NCBI GenBank assembly: GCA_963976435.1
Contig: CAXBKQ010000013.1
Span: forward strand, 1 to 64,000
Source: CAKZNE01 sp963976435
GTDB lineage: Bacteria > Bacteroidota > Bacteroidia > Flavobacteriales > Schleiferiaceae
Direction: 5' to 3'
DNA length: 64,000 nt
A program made the translations under genes and the position numbers. A model generated the notes under the pieces. The model was not told the DNA's origin, ran no database searches, and saw nothing but the letters and a program-made list of their open reading frames with translations. Shown piece by piece: positions 33,264 through 41,670 of this stretch. Every line of letters starts with the position of its first letter. Positions within the stretch are counted from its first letter, which is position 1.

Positions 33264-35497
33264 TTGAGAAATTAATTAGTTTTTTAATTTTCCTACGGAA
33301 CTTTTTTCCGGTGAAACTTCTTCTATTACATCTAAGAAGAAGTCATATTCTCTTGTTTTTCTGGACCATACTATTTCTCTTTACCAATAAATTATTGGGA
33401 GTTTCCTATGGCTTCCCCTATCTTTTTTTAACGCCCGAATATTTGGGGTCTGTAGGATTTTGGAGCTTCACCATTGTAGGGGTAACATCGGGATTATTTG
33501 TTATGGCTTATCATATTAGTAGCTATATTTATTACAGTTATAGATTTCCCTTTTTAGCCACTCTAAGCAGACCACTTTATAAATTTTGCCTTAATAATTC
33601 CATTTTACCTCTTGTGTTTTATGGCTTTTATATTTTTCAAATCACTCAAACACTGGAAGCTGAAGGTTATGGCATTTTGCAAATACTTATCAATTTATCC
33701 GGACTAATAATCGGGTCTGTATTAACCATAAGCTTTTCTTTTACCTATTTTTTCGGCACTATAAAGGGCCTGGAGACTCCTGATAAGGATGGTAAGGAAA
33801 GGAATCCATTAAAACCTTTAAAGGTTCTTATTAAAAAGGATAAGGAGCTAAGCGAAAGTGGAAATAAGCACGGTAAAAATAAAGTTAGTCATTATCTAAA
33901 ATCTCCCATTTCCATAAAGCTTACTAGAGATAGTTCTCACTATGGAAAGCAAAAGCTAAAGGAAGCTATTCAAGAACATCATTTTTCCGCTTCTATTTAC
34001 TTTGTTATCTTAATTTTATTGGTCGTTGCCTTAAATTTTAAATCATTCAGCATTCCTGCTGGGGCTAGTGTTTTTATTATTTTCTCCTTGTATTTAATGG
34101 TTACTGGGGCAATTTATACTCGGCTTAAAACCTGGACGCTAACCGTAGGTATCGCAGTTATACTAATCCTAAACCACTTTTCTGGTTTCGACAAGTTTAA
34201 GCATAGCAATTATGCCTTTGGAATGGATTATCAAGCTGAGAAAGCAGAATATTCCTACGAAAACCTCATTGCACTAAGCGCAGATTCAATATTATCCCTT
34301 GATCGTAGATTGGCACTTCAATCTTTGGAAAATTGGCGGGCGAAGTTCCCTGTGGATAGCCCTCCTCATTTAATAATATTAAATGTGAGTGGCGGTGGAT
34401 TGAGAAGTTCATTTTGGACTGTGAAAGTTTTGCAAGAATTAGATAAGAGTGTTTTTGGAGGTAATCTTTTAAACAATACCCATATCATAACAGGATCTTC
34501 CGGAGGGATGCTCGGCGCAGCCTATTATAGGGAGTTGGACTATTTGGAGAGAATAGGGCGATTGAAAATTGAAAAGGAAAATTCAAAATATCTTTCCAAT
34601 ATTGGTCAGGATGCCTTAAACCCTGTCGCCTTCACCCTGGCTGTACACGATCTATTCTTAGCCTTGGGAACTATAGAGTATAAAGGCAAAGAATATGGAA
34701 AAGACAGGGGTTATTCTTTTGATCAAAAGTTTAATGAGAATACTGAGGGAATTTTAGATCATTCTTTTGCTGATTATAGGAATTTAGAATTTCAATCTAA
34801 AATGCCGACTTTACTTTTAGCACCTACAATAATTGGAGATGGAAGGCGATTGATCATGTCTACACAAGGAATGTCGTTTTTAGGTGTACACCCCTCATAT
34901 TTGAGTTTTGAAAATGATAAGAATTTTGATGCAGTGGAATATTCAAGATTGTTTAAAAATCAAAATGCGGATAGTTTGAGTTTTTTAACGGCCCTTCGAT
35001 TGAGCGCCTCCTTTCCTTACATTACTCCTTTAGTAAATTTACCTTCAGAACCAGAAATAGAATTAATCGACGCTGGAGTTAGAGATAATGAAGGCTTAGA
35101 ATTGTCTTTGAGGTATTTACATCAATTTAAATCATGGATAAGGGATAATACTAAAGGCGTTATTGTCCTTCAAATTAAGGCCAATAGACCAGATGAATTG
35201 GCGATCGTAGGGGATAGTCAAACTAGGCTAGACCAGATTTCACAGCCTATAAAGGGCGTTTTTCAAAGTTTTAATAATCTTCAGATCTATAATAAGGCCT
35301 TGCTTTCGGAGTGGAGCAATGAAATTTTAGACTTTCCTGTTGAAGTGCTTCGGTTTTCCTTAGCTGTAAAAAAGGATAATGTGTCTTTAAGCTGGCATTT
35401 AACTGAGAATGAAAAACGAAATATCAATTTTGCATTTGATCATTTAAATAATCAAACAGAATTGGAAAAACTAGAGTACCTGCTTAGTTTACCCTAA
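33260..35497 (+). CDS. Membrane patatin-like phospholipase
   Basis: A 745-residue membrane protein. The N-terminal 300 residues carry about seven hydrophobic segments. The C-terminal half is a patatin domain: an oxyanion-hole motif VSGGGLRSS near 375-383, the nucleophile Ser414 in GSSGG (412-416), and the catalytic Asp604 in DAGVRDN. The Ser-Asp dyad is intact, so lipase or phospholipase A activity is likely. It starts at a TTG overlapping the DUF1569 stop, which suggests coupling. The long membrane domain is unusual for a patatin. The 3' end overlaps the convergent FAS1 gene by four bases. Confidence 0.88.
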   Translation: MIEKLISFLIFLRNFFPVKLLLLHLRRSHILLFFWTILFLFTNKLLGVSYGFPYLFLTPEYLGSVGFWSFTIVGVTSGLFVMAYHISSYIYYSYRFPFLATLSRPLYKFCLNNSILPLVFYGFYIFQITQTLEAEGYGILQILINLSGLIIGSVLTISFSFTYFFGTIKGLETPDKDGKERNPLKPLKVLIKKDKELSESGNKHGKNKVSHYLKSPISIKLTRDSSHYGKQKLKEAIQEHHFSASIYFVILILLVVALNFKSFSIPAGASVFIIFSLYLMVTGAIYTRLKTWTLTVGIAVILILNHFSGFDKFKHSNYAFGMDYQAEKAEYSYENLIALSADSILSLDRRLALQSLENWRAKFPVDSPPHLIILNVSGGGLRSSFWTVKVLQELDKSVFGGNLLNNTHIITGSSGGMLGAAYYRELDYLERIGRLKIEKENSKYLSNIGQDALNPVAFTLAVHDLFLALGTIEYKGKEYGKDRGYSFDQKFNENTEGILDHSFADYRNLEFQSKMPTLLLAPTIIGDGRRLIMSTQGMSFLGVHPSYLSFENDKNFDAVEYSRLFKNQNADSLSFLTALRLSASFPYITPLVNLPSEPEIELIDAGVRDNEGLELSLRYLHQFKSWIRDNTKGVIVLQIKANRPDELAIVGDSQTRLDQISQPIKGVFQSFNNLQIYNKALLSEWSNEILDFPVEVLRFSLAVKKDNVSLSWHLTENEKRNINFAFDHLNNQTELEKLEYLLSLP

Positions 35498-36486
35498 TTT
35501 GGCAAAAGCACATTGCTGATTATGTGAATACTTCCATTTAGTGCGCTAATATCTTTAAAAAGGAAAAATGCTTGTCTGGCTTGCCCATCGGTGATGCTCA
35601 AATTTCCTCCACTATTAATAATATTCACTTTCTTTCCAGTTAATCGGGTAGAATAGGCTTGAGTGCTAAACTGAACCGACCTTTGGTTACCTAATAGAAT
35701 ATGATATTTTAATATATTTCCTAGGCTGTCAGTACCAAGTTCGTTCATCATCTCACTGATATTATTAATATTGGATTGCGAAGCATAGTATTGATTAAAT
35801 GCACCATTATTTGGTAATAAAAGGCTAAACATACTGGTCTCTTGGTGTAGGGTGCCAAAAAAATCACCACTGCTAAAGTTTCCAGCTGCGATTAGATCTG
35901 AAAAGTCTGGATTTGCCTGAATTAAATCGCTAATGGTTGGAGCTTGTAGTACTCCATCAATAATGTGGATAGTACCATTTGAAGCTTCAATATCGGCTTC
36001 TAAAACTCCTATGGTTTGACCATTGATGTTTACACCTGAACCACTATTAATAAATAGATCAATGTTTTTATTGTCGCTATTTGTGGCCAGGGTTTTTAAA
36101 TAACCAGTCACCAAATCATCCGATTGAAATTCTTCTCCCAATACATGATAAAGAATCATTTTTTTCACCTCATTATTATCCACAACGGTTAGCCAATCAT
36201 CGATATCAGAATATCCAAGATCTGCGAGGTAGGCGGAAAAAACGGCATTTGATGGTGTAAAGACGGTAAGGTTACTTAAATCACTAAAGGTAGATTCCAA
36301 TCCAACTTTGTCAATTGCCTCGATAAACATGGTTAATTGGCTGTTATTGCTGGCCAAATTATAAATATTGCTAGGGTCATTGTTTCCGGTAGCTATTGGT
36401 TTTTCATCTTCTCCACATGAGTTTAAAAAAAGGAGGGAAACAAGACTGATAAGGGATAGGTATTTTGAGAGATTGGTATTCATCAC
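35494..36486 (-). CDS. Fasciclin-domain lipoprotein (two FAS1 domains)
   Basis: A 330-residue lipoprotein with lipobox LFLNSC (Cys24). Two FAS1 domains follow (about 42-180 and 185-330); each has the FTPSNAVF or LLPNNGAF start and an IHIIDGVL or IHIISNVL end. FAS1 proteins mediate adhesion or surface protein contacts. It is transcribed alone and overlaps the patatin gene's 3' end by four bases. Confidence 0.92.
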   Translation of the reverse strand: MMNTNLSKYLSLISLVSLLFLNSCGEDEKPIATGNNDPSNIYNLASNNSQLTMFIEAIDKVGLESTFSDLSNLTVFTPSNAVFSAYLADLGYSDIDDWLTVVDNNEVKKMILYHVLGEEFQSDDLVTGYLKTLATNSDNKNIDLFINSGSGVNINGQTIGVLEADIEASNGTIHIIDGVLQAPTISDLIQANPDFSDLIAAGNFSSGDFFGTLHQETSMFSLLLPNNGAFNQYYASQSNINNISEMMNELGTDSLGNILKYHILLGNQRSVQFSTQAYSTRLTGKKVNIINSGGNLSITDGQARQAFFLFKDISALNGSIHIISNVLLPN

Positions 36487-36595
36487 AATGCTTTTATATT
36501 TTGCAAATTAGCTTTTATTGATTCCGTAGATTTACCCTTCTAATATAAACGAACAACACTTTAGATTTATTAGCGCCCTACTATTTTGTCAACAG

Positions 36596-37582
36596 ATGAA
36601 CTTGGAAAAAGAAAAACCACAAATACTACTCGAAGCCAAAAAAATAAGCTTTTCCTATGGAGAGAAAATGGTTTTAAAGAATGTCAGTTTTCGCTTAAAA
36701 GCGAATGAAATTATTGGAATAGTAGGGGAGAGCGGCTCAGGGAAGACCAGTTTATTAAAAATTTTGGGTGGCTTTTTGAGTCCAGACAAGGGTGTAGTTT
36801 TTTTAGATGGAAATTCTCTTAAAAATTCTAATGAAAAACTAATACTGGGAGAGGAGAAAATAAAGTTGGTAAACCAAGATTTTGATTTAATGCCCTTTAT
36901 TTCAGTTGATGAAAACATAGCTAGTGAAAATCTTTCTCAAAGTGAAAGTGCTAGAAAAAAAATGCTGGGTGAGTATCATAGAAAACTTCAAATTGGAAAT
37001 ATTAAAAACCAAAAGGCAGAAAGGACTTCTGGAGGTCAACAGCAAAGAGTGGCAATGGCAAAAGCTTTATCTGTAAAGCCTGAGGTATTATTATTAGATG
37101 AGCCATTTTCTAATTTAGATTTTAGCCTAAAGAATAGGATCATAGATTTACTGCAAACACGATGGAAGGCTAAAGGAATAATTGTAGTAGCTCACGAACC
37201 AACGGACATTCTAAAAATGGCTGATAGAATCTTGGTTATGGATAAGGGAAGAATTATTCAGGAAGGCAGCAGCCAGGAATTGTATCACAAGCCGAAGAAT
37301 CAATATGTTGCCGAACTGTTAGGTCCTGTAAATGTGTTGGAATCAATAGAAGCTCAAGATTTAGGAATAAATAATGAGGGGGATAAAAAGGTTTATTTGA
37401 GACCCAATAAATTAAAAATCGTCCATAAAAATGGACTCAAGGCCGAGGTTTTAAAATCACATTATTATGGAGCCTATTATATTCTGGAATGCTATGTGAA
37501 GAAATGGGATAAGATTTTAAAGGTACAAGCGGCTGCAAATAAAAGTGGGAAAGTAAGTTTAGGTTTGAAACATGAAATTTAA
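36596..37582 (+). CDS. ABC transporter ATP-binding protein with C-terminal TOBE-like domain
   Basis: A 328-residue cytoplasmic ATPase. Walker A (GESGSGKTS) near 43-51, signature TSGGQQQR near 142-149, Walker B VLLLDEPFSN near 162-171 and the switch His near 199 are present. The last 90 residues (LGPVNVLES..., VYLRPNKLKI) look like the TOBE-type regulatory domain of importers for iron, spermidine or similar. No permease or binding-protein gene lies beside it, so it is an orphan. It ends at a bidirectional terminator. Confidence 0.9.
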   Translation: MNLEKEKPQILLEAKKISFSYGEKMVLKNVSFRLKANEIIGIVGESGSGKTSLLKILGGFLSPDKGVVFLDGNSLKNSNEKLILGEEKIKLVNQDFDLMPFISVDENIASENLSQSESARKKMLGEYHRKLQIGNIKNQKAERTSGGQQQRVAMAKALSVKPEVLLLDEPFSNLDFSLKNRIIDLLQTRWKAKGIIVVAHEPTDILKMADRILVMDKGRIIQEGSSQELYHKPKNQYVAELLGPVNVLESIEAQDLGINNEGDKKVYLRPNKLKIVHKNGLKAEVLKSHYYGAYYILECYVKKWDKILKVQAAANKSGKVSLGLKHEI

Positions 37583-37643
37583 TAGTTGAGAAAAGGGATC
37601 TAGAGATGGGATTTATAAAATAATAAGGGAATTTAGGTAAGGG

Positions 37644-37680
37644 GTAAAAAAAATGCCTCGACAATATCGAGGCATTTTAT
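37644..37680. terminator. Bidirectional terminator after rplT and the ABC ATPase
   Basis: AAAATGCCTCGA / TCGAGGCATTTT stem around CAATA, with A- and T-runs on both sides. It serves the convergent ends of the ATPase (plus strand) and the rplT operon (minus strand). Confidence 0.92.
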
Positions 37681-37700
37681 AAATAAGAACTCCAGTTAAT

Positions 37701-38045
37701 TTATTTTACTTTATTCACAACGGCTTTAAAAGCTTCCGGATGGTTCATTGCCAAATCGGCAAGTACCTTACGGTTTAGCTCTATTCCACTGGATTTAACT
37801 TTTCCCATAAAAGCAGAGTAAGACATTCCTTCCTGACGAGTTCCGGCGTTTATACGCTGGATCCATAAGGCACGGAAATTTCTCTTTTTGGTTTTACGGT
37901 CTCTATAGCTATAAGACAGCCCTTTTTCAACGGCATTCTTTGCTACGGTCCATACGTTTTTTCTACGGCCAAAATATCCTTTGGCCATTTTCATAACTTT
38001 TTTTCTACGAGCCCTACTGGCTACTGAGTTTACTGATCTAGGCAT
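37701..38045 (-). CDS. rplT: Large ribosomal subunit protein L20
   Basis: A 114-residue 23S-binding protein needed early in assembly of the large subunit. The start MPRSVNSVASRARRKKVMK and a central RRKNVWTVAKNAVEKG stretch match L20. It is last in thrS-infC-rpmI-rplT. In other bacteria L20 represses this operon through an RNA structure in the leader; the 81-base spacer before it here contains a possible hairpin. Confidence 0.97.
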   Translation of the reverse strand: MPRSVNSVASRARRKKVMKMAKGYFGRRKNVWTVAKNAVEKGLSYSYRDRKTKKRNFRALWIQRINAGTRQEGMSYSAFMGKVKSSGIELNRKVLADLAMNHPEAFKAVVNKVK

Positions 38046-38126
38046 TTCATTTTAATTTTTTGTGTGAGGCGATCACGAAACTAAATCGGTTCTTAGCTGC
38101 ACACACACAGGGTTTATTAATAACTC
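38046..38126 (-). promoter_or_regulatory. Spacer before rplT with a possible regulatory hairpin
   Basis: An 81-base gap inside an otherwise tight operon. On the minus strand TGTGTGTGTG (complement of 38100-38109) can pair with CACACA (complement of 38061-38066), about 33 bases apart. It would be a long-range stem just upstream of rplT, at the place where L20 autoregulation could act. No experimental support. Confidence 0.35.
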
Positions 38127-38321
38127 TTAAAGACAAAGTTGGTTTTTAATGTTTGCTTCATCCGCTTTGTCTACTAATCCGGAATGAGTCAAATTACGCT
38201 TTTGTTTAGTCGTCTTCTTAGTAAGAATGTGACTTTTAAAAGCGTGCTTTCTTTTAATTTTACCAGTACCTGTAAGCTTAAATCGCTTTTTAGCACTGGA
38301 TTTTGTTTTCATCTTAGGCAT
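38127..38321 (-). CDS. rpmI: Large ribosomal subunit protein L35
   Basis: A 64-residue, strongly basic ribosomal protein. MPKMKTKSSAKKRFKLTG at the start and KRKHAFKSH near 23-31 are characteristic. It lies 25 bases after infC and 81 bases before rplT in the usual order. Confidence 0.97.
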   Translation of the reverse strand: MPKMKTKSSAKKRFKLTGTGKIKRKHAFKSHILTKKTTKQKRNLTHSGLVDKADEANIKNQLCL

Positions 38322-38346
38322 CTTCTTTCGCTTTTACTCGGGGTTC

Positions 38347-38904
38347 TTATTTAGTTTTTTTTGGAGCCATCATCATTATCATACGCTTTCCTTCTAATTT
38401 TGGTAAGCTTTCCACTTTTGCAAGATCTTCTAAATCTTGTGCCAGCCTTAATAATAATATCTCTCCTTTATCTTTAAACACAATAGACCTTCCTTTAAAG
38501 AAAACATAGGCCTTAATTTTGGCACCGTCTTCCAGAAATTTCATTGCATTTCTTTTCTTAAACTCATAGTCATGGTCGTCTGTATTCGGACCAAAACGTA
38601 TTTCCTTTACAACTGTTTTTTGCGCTTTTTGCGCTATTTCCTTTTGTTTCTTCTTTTGATCATAAAGGAATTTTTTATAATCAATAATTTTTACAACTGG
38701 CGGATCTGCCTTATCAGCAATCAAAACAAGATCTAAGCCCTGTTCTTTGGCGAGCTCTAATGCTTGTCTGGTTTCATAAATACCTTGAAGGTCAGGATCT
38801 TCTCCAACTACCCTTACTTTGGGAAATTTGATCCTTTCATTGATAACATGAGCATCTTGCTGCTCTCTTCTCGGCTGAGGTCTGCGGTAGAATTTTTTTG
38901 CCAG
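38347..38904 (-). CDS. infC: Translation initiation factor IF-3, with non-canonical (CTG) start
   Basis: A 185-residue IF-3, which prevents 30S-50S joining and checks the start codon. The family's N-terminus is encoded upstream of the nearest ordinary start: AKKFYRRPQPRREQQD, then INERIKFPKVRVVG and LDLVLIADKADPPVVKI. A stop codon lies three codons before CTG 38904, and no in-frame ATG, GTG or TTG occurs between that stop and the INERI motif, so CTG at 38902-38904 is the most likely start. Starting at the TTG at 38724 would remove a third of the N-terminal domain. It lies 16 bases after thrS. A rare start codon is a known way for IF-3 to limit its own synthesis. Confidence 0.88.
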   Translation of the reverse strand: MAKKFYRRPQPRREQQDAHVINERIKFPKVRVVGEDPDLQGIYETRQALELAKEQGLDLVLIADKADPPVVKIIDYKKFLYDQKKKQKEIAQKAQKTVVKEIRFGPNTDDHDYEFKKRNAMKFLEDGAKIKAYVFFKGRSIVFKDKGEILLLRLAQDLEDLAKVESLPKLEGKRMIMMMAPKKTK

Positions 38905-38920
38905 TGTGTATTAAATTAAA

Positions 38921-40861
38921 TTAAACTTCAAAAACATTTATTTTATCAGAAACCTCTTTATTCACCATTTCAGCGAATTTTTCTATTTCCATAGAACCAA
39001 GATCTCCTTCACCATGTCGACGAACTGAAACGGTTCCTGATTCCTCTTCCTTCTCACCTACAATAAGCATATAAGGGATTTTTGAGATCTCAGCATCACG
39101 GATTTTCCTTCCGGTTTTCTCGCTCCTTTCGTCAATTAGCGTGCGAAGGTCGTAATTTTTAAGTAAATACGAAACTTTGTCGGCATAGCTTTGGTATTTT
39201 TCACTAATAGGAAGAATGATAACCTGATCAGGTGTTAGCCAAATTGGAAAATCTCCACCACAATGCTCCAATAAAACCGCAATAAATCTTTCCATACTAC
39301 CAAATGGTGCACGATGTATCATTACTGGTCTATGCATCTCATTATCAGAACCCTTATATTCCAGTTCAAACCTTTCAGGTAATGTATAATCCACCTGAAT
39401 AGTCCCAAGCTGCCATTGTCTCCCTAACGCATCTTTGATCATAAAATCTAATTTAGGACCATAAAAGGCTGCTTCACCATATTCAACCACAGTTTTCAAT
39501 CCTTTTTCGTCTGCTGCCTCAATAATCGATCTCTCTGCAATCTCCCAATTTTCTTCTGTTCCAATATACTTGCTGCGATCTTCTTTATCCCTCAAGGATA
39601 CCTGAGCCGTAAAATCATGAAAATCTAGGGTCTTGAAAATGTATAATACAAGATCAATAACTTTTTTAAATTCATCCTTAACTTGGCTAGGCATACAGAA
39701 AAGGTGAGCATCATCTTGTGTAAATCCTCTTACCCTAGTTAAACCATGTAGTTCACCGCTTTGCTCATATCTATATACAGTACCAAATTCTGCAAATCGG
39801 ATAGGAAGATCTTTGTAAGATCTCGGTTGACTTTTATAAATTTCACAATGGTGAGGGCAATTCATTGGTTTTAACAAATATTCCTCTCCATCCTGAGGTG
39901 TATTGATGGGTTGAAAAGAGTCTTTACCATATTTAGCATAATGTCCACTTGTAACATACAATTCTTTGTGTCCAATATGTGGGGTGATAACCTGCTCATA
40001 ACCCGCTTTTTTCTGTGCGATTTTAAGGAAGTTTTCTAGTCTTTCCCTCAATGCTGCTCCTTTTGGTAGCCATAGCGGTAGACCTTGTCCAACTTTTTGA
40101 GAAAAGGTAAATAATCCTAATTCCTTTCCTAATTTCCTATGATCCCTTTTTTTGGCCTCTTCAAGCATCTCAAGGTATTCGGTAAGCATTGAGGCTTTTG
40201 GGAATGAAATTCCATAAACACGAGTAAGTTGTGGGTTATTTTCATTTCCCCTCCAATAGGCTCCTGCTACACTCATCACTTTTACGGCTTTTATCAGCCC
40301 TGTGTTTGGCAAATGACCACCTCGGCATAAATCTGTAAAATCGGAATGATCACAAAAGGTAATTTCTCCATCTTCAAGATTTTCAATCAATTCTGTTTTG
40401 AATTCATTGCCTTCATATTCCTTCAAAGCATCAGCTTTGCTAACAGAACGCATTTTGAAATCTGCTTTTTGACGAGCATTTTCGAGCATCCCTTTTTCAA
40501 TTTTAGCGAAGTCTGCATCACCAAGGCTATCTTCCCCAAAATCTACATCATAATAAAAACCATTCTCAATTGCAGGCCCAATAGTAAGCTTACTATTAGG
40601 ATACATCTGCTGAATGGTTTGCGCTAAAACGTGGGCAGAAGAATGCCAAAATGCCGTTTTTCCTTCTGGATTTTCCCAGGTGTATAAGATCAAACTACCA
40701 TCTTCCGTTAATGGCGTGCTTGCCTCAACGGTTTTCCCATTAAAACTTGCTGAAAGAACATTTCTTGCCAGACCATGGCTAATGCTCTTAGCTATTTCCA
40801 TAGCTGAAGTACCCTGAGGAACTTCTTTTACGCTACCATCAGGTAAAGTAATTTTGATCAT
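38921..40861 (-). CDS. thrS: Threonine-tRNA ligase
   Basis: A 646-residue class II synthetase. Order: TGS domain (1-60), editing domain with the HSSAHVLAQ motif near 73-81 and a CHSDFTDLCRGGH motif, then the catalytic core with MNCPHHCEIYK (zinc-binding Cys) near 335-345, and the C-terminal anticodon-binding domain (about 540-640). All expected motifs are present. It is the first gene of the thrS-infC-rpmI-rplT operon. The gap upstream (40862-41087) contains no clear gene. Confidence 0.97.
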   Translation of the reverse strand: MIKITLPDGSVKEVPQGTSAMEIAKSISHGLARNVLSASFNGKTVEASTPLTEDGSLILYTWENPEGKTAFWHSSAHVLAQTIQQMYPNSKLTIGPAIENGFYYDVDFGEDSLGDADFAKIEKGMLENARQKADFKMRSVSKADALKEYEGNEFKTELIENLEDGEITFCDHSDFTDLCRGGHLPNTGLIKAVKVMSVAGAYWRGNENNPQLTRVYGISFPKASMLTEYLEMLEEAKKRDHRKLGKELGLFTFSQKVGQGLPLWLPKGAALRERLENFLKIAQKKAGYEQVITPHIGHKELYVTSGHYAKYGKDSFQPINTPQDGEEYLLKPMNCPHHCEIYKSQPRSYKDLPIRFAEFGTVYRYEQSGELHGLTRVRGFTQDDAHLFCMPSQVKDEFKKVIDLVLYIFKTLDFHDFTAQVSLRDKEDRSKYIGTEENWEIAERSIIEAADEKGLKTVVEYGEAAFYGPKLDFMIKDALGRQWQLGTIQVDYTLPERFELEYKGSDNEMHRPVMIHRAPFGSMERFIAVLLEHCGGDFPIWLTPDQVIILPISEKYQSYADKVSYLLKNYDLRTLIDERSEKTGRKIRDAEISKIPYMLIVGEKEEESGTVSVRRHGEGDLGSMEIEKFAEMVNKEVSDKINVFEV

Positions 40862-41243
40862 AATAAAATTTCTAAAATTATTCCTTAGAAAAGGGCTGCG
40901 AAGATAATAAATCCATTAGCTAATACTAGGAAATCAATCTTTCAATTTATGTGGTTAATTTGGAAAAATCCACCGTTAATCGGGAATTATTGTGCTTTCC
41001 TATTAGTTCAGCAGCTTAGCAGGTAAAATTGTCCGATATTGCAAGGTATTAGGCGCGTCAGCGCTTCTACTAGATTATGAATTACTAATGGATCAAAGAC
41101 AACAAGCAGCAAGGGTTTTTTTCCTTATTGTGCTTAAGGTTATTATTCTGAGCCTTATCTGGTATTTAGCCAGCGATATGTTTGTGTTCTTTATTTAAAT
41201 CCAATCTTTGATAATAATCCATTTTGCTCAATATCTTTGGGCC
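40862..41243. other. Intergenic region between thrS and the men operon
   Basis: A 382-base divergent gap containing only the 36-codon candidate ORF at 41088-41198. There is a small GC-rich hairpin, GGCGC-gtca-GCGCT, near 41051-41065. No -7 consensus of good quality and no tRNA were seen. Confidence 0.4.
41088..41198 (+). CDS. Possible 36-residue membrane miniprotein
   Basis: ATG start, MDQRQQAARVFFLIVLKVI then a hydrophobic helix and the end LASDMFVFFI. It has one predicted membrane segment (about 10-33), a charged N-terminus and no stop inside. It lies 45 bases before the men operon start at 41244 and is co-oriented with it. Such small hydrophobic genes are often missed, but random hydrophobic ORFs also occur in AT-rich DNA, so this is tentative. 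Confidence 0.35.
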   Translation: MDQRQQAARVFFLIVLKVIILSLIWYLASDMFVFFI

Positions 41244-41666
41244 ATGGAAAAAAGTGAATTACTACAAAAATTTAATGATGTATGTCCAAATACCCTAATG
41301 GAAACTTTAGGTATTAAGTATATTGATGTAGACCCTATAAATGGTATGCTAAAGGCATCCATGCCTGTAAACCCAACTGTTCATCAACCTATGGGGCTAC
41401 TTCATGGTGGAGCAAGCGTGGCTTTAGCCGAAAGCGTAGGAAGCGCTGCCAGTAGTCTATTTTCAAATCCAAAAGAATTTGCCATTCTTGGACTGGAAAT
41501 TAGCTGCAACCATATTAAAAGTGTTAAAGAAGGGATGGTTTATGCTCAAGCTGATATTATTCATAAAGGTAGAAGCACCCATATTTGGGAAATAAAGATT
41601 GTAGATGAAAACTCAAACCTAATTTCTCATTGTAAACTCACCAATATTATTAAGCCTTTAAAATAA
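41244..41666 (+). CDS. Hotdog-fold thioesterase, likely DHNA-CoA thioesterase
   Basis: A 140-residue PaaI/YdiI-type hotdog thioesterase. The start is at the ATG at 41244 rather than the TTG at 41208, because 41244 begins the conserved domain cleanly (MEKSELLQKFND). The catalytic motif is HQPMGLLHGGASVALAESVGS near 47-67. Because isochorismate synthase, menD and other men genes follow with a 4-base gap, I infer hydrolysis of 1,4-dihydroxy-2-naphthoyl-CoA (the menI role), though these enzymes often have broad specificity. Confidence 0.85.
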   Translation: MEKSELLQKFNDVCPNTLMETLGIKYIDVDPINGMLKASMPVNPTVHQPMGLLHGGASVALAESVGSAASSLFSNPKEFAILGLEISCNHIKSVKEGMVYAQADIIHKGRSTHIWEIKIVDENSNLISHCKLTNIIKPLK

Positions 41667-41670
41667 TTGA

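Noticed and set aside
38722..38724. TTG as the infC start
   Set aside because: It would remove the conserved IF-3 N-terminal region, which is intact in frame upstream.
40862..41087. tRNA gene before the men operon
   Set aside because: No cloverleaf, acceptor stem or anticodon loop could be drawn around the small GC-rich hairpin.
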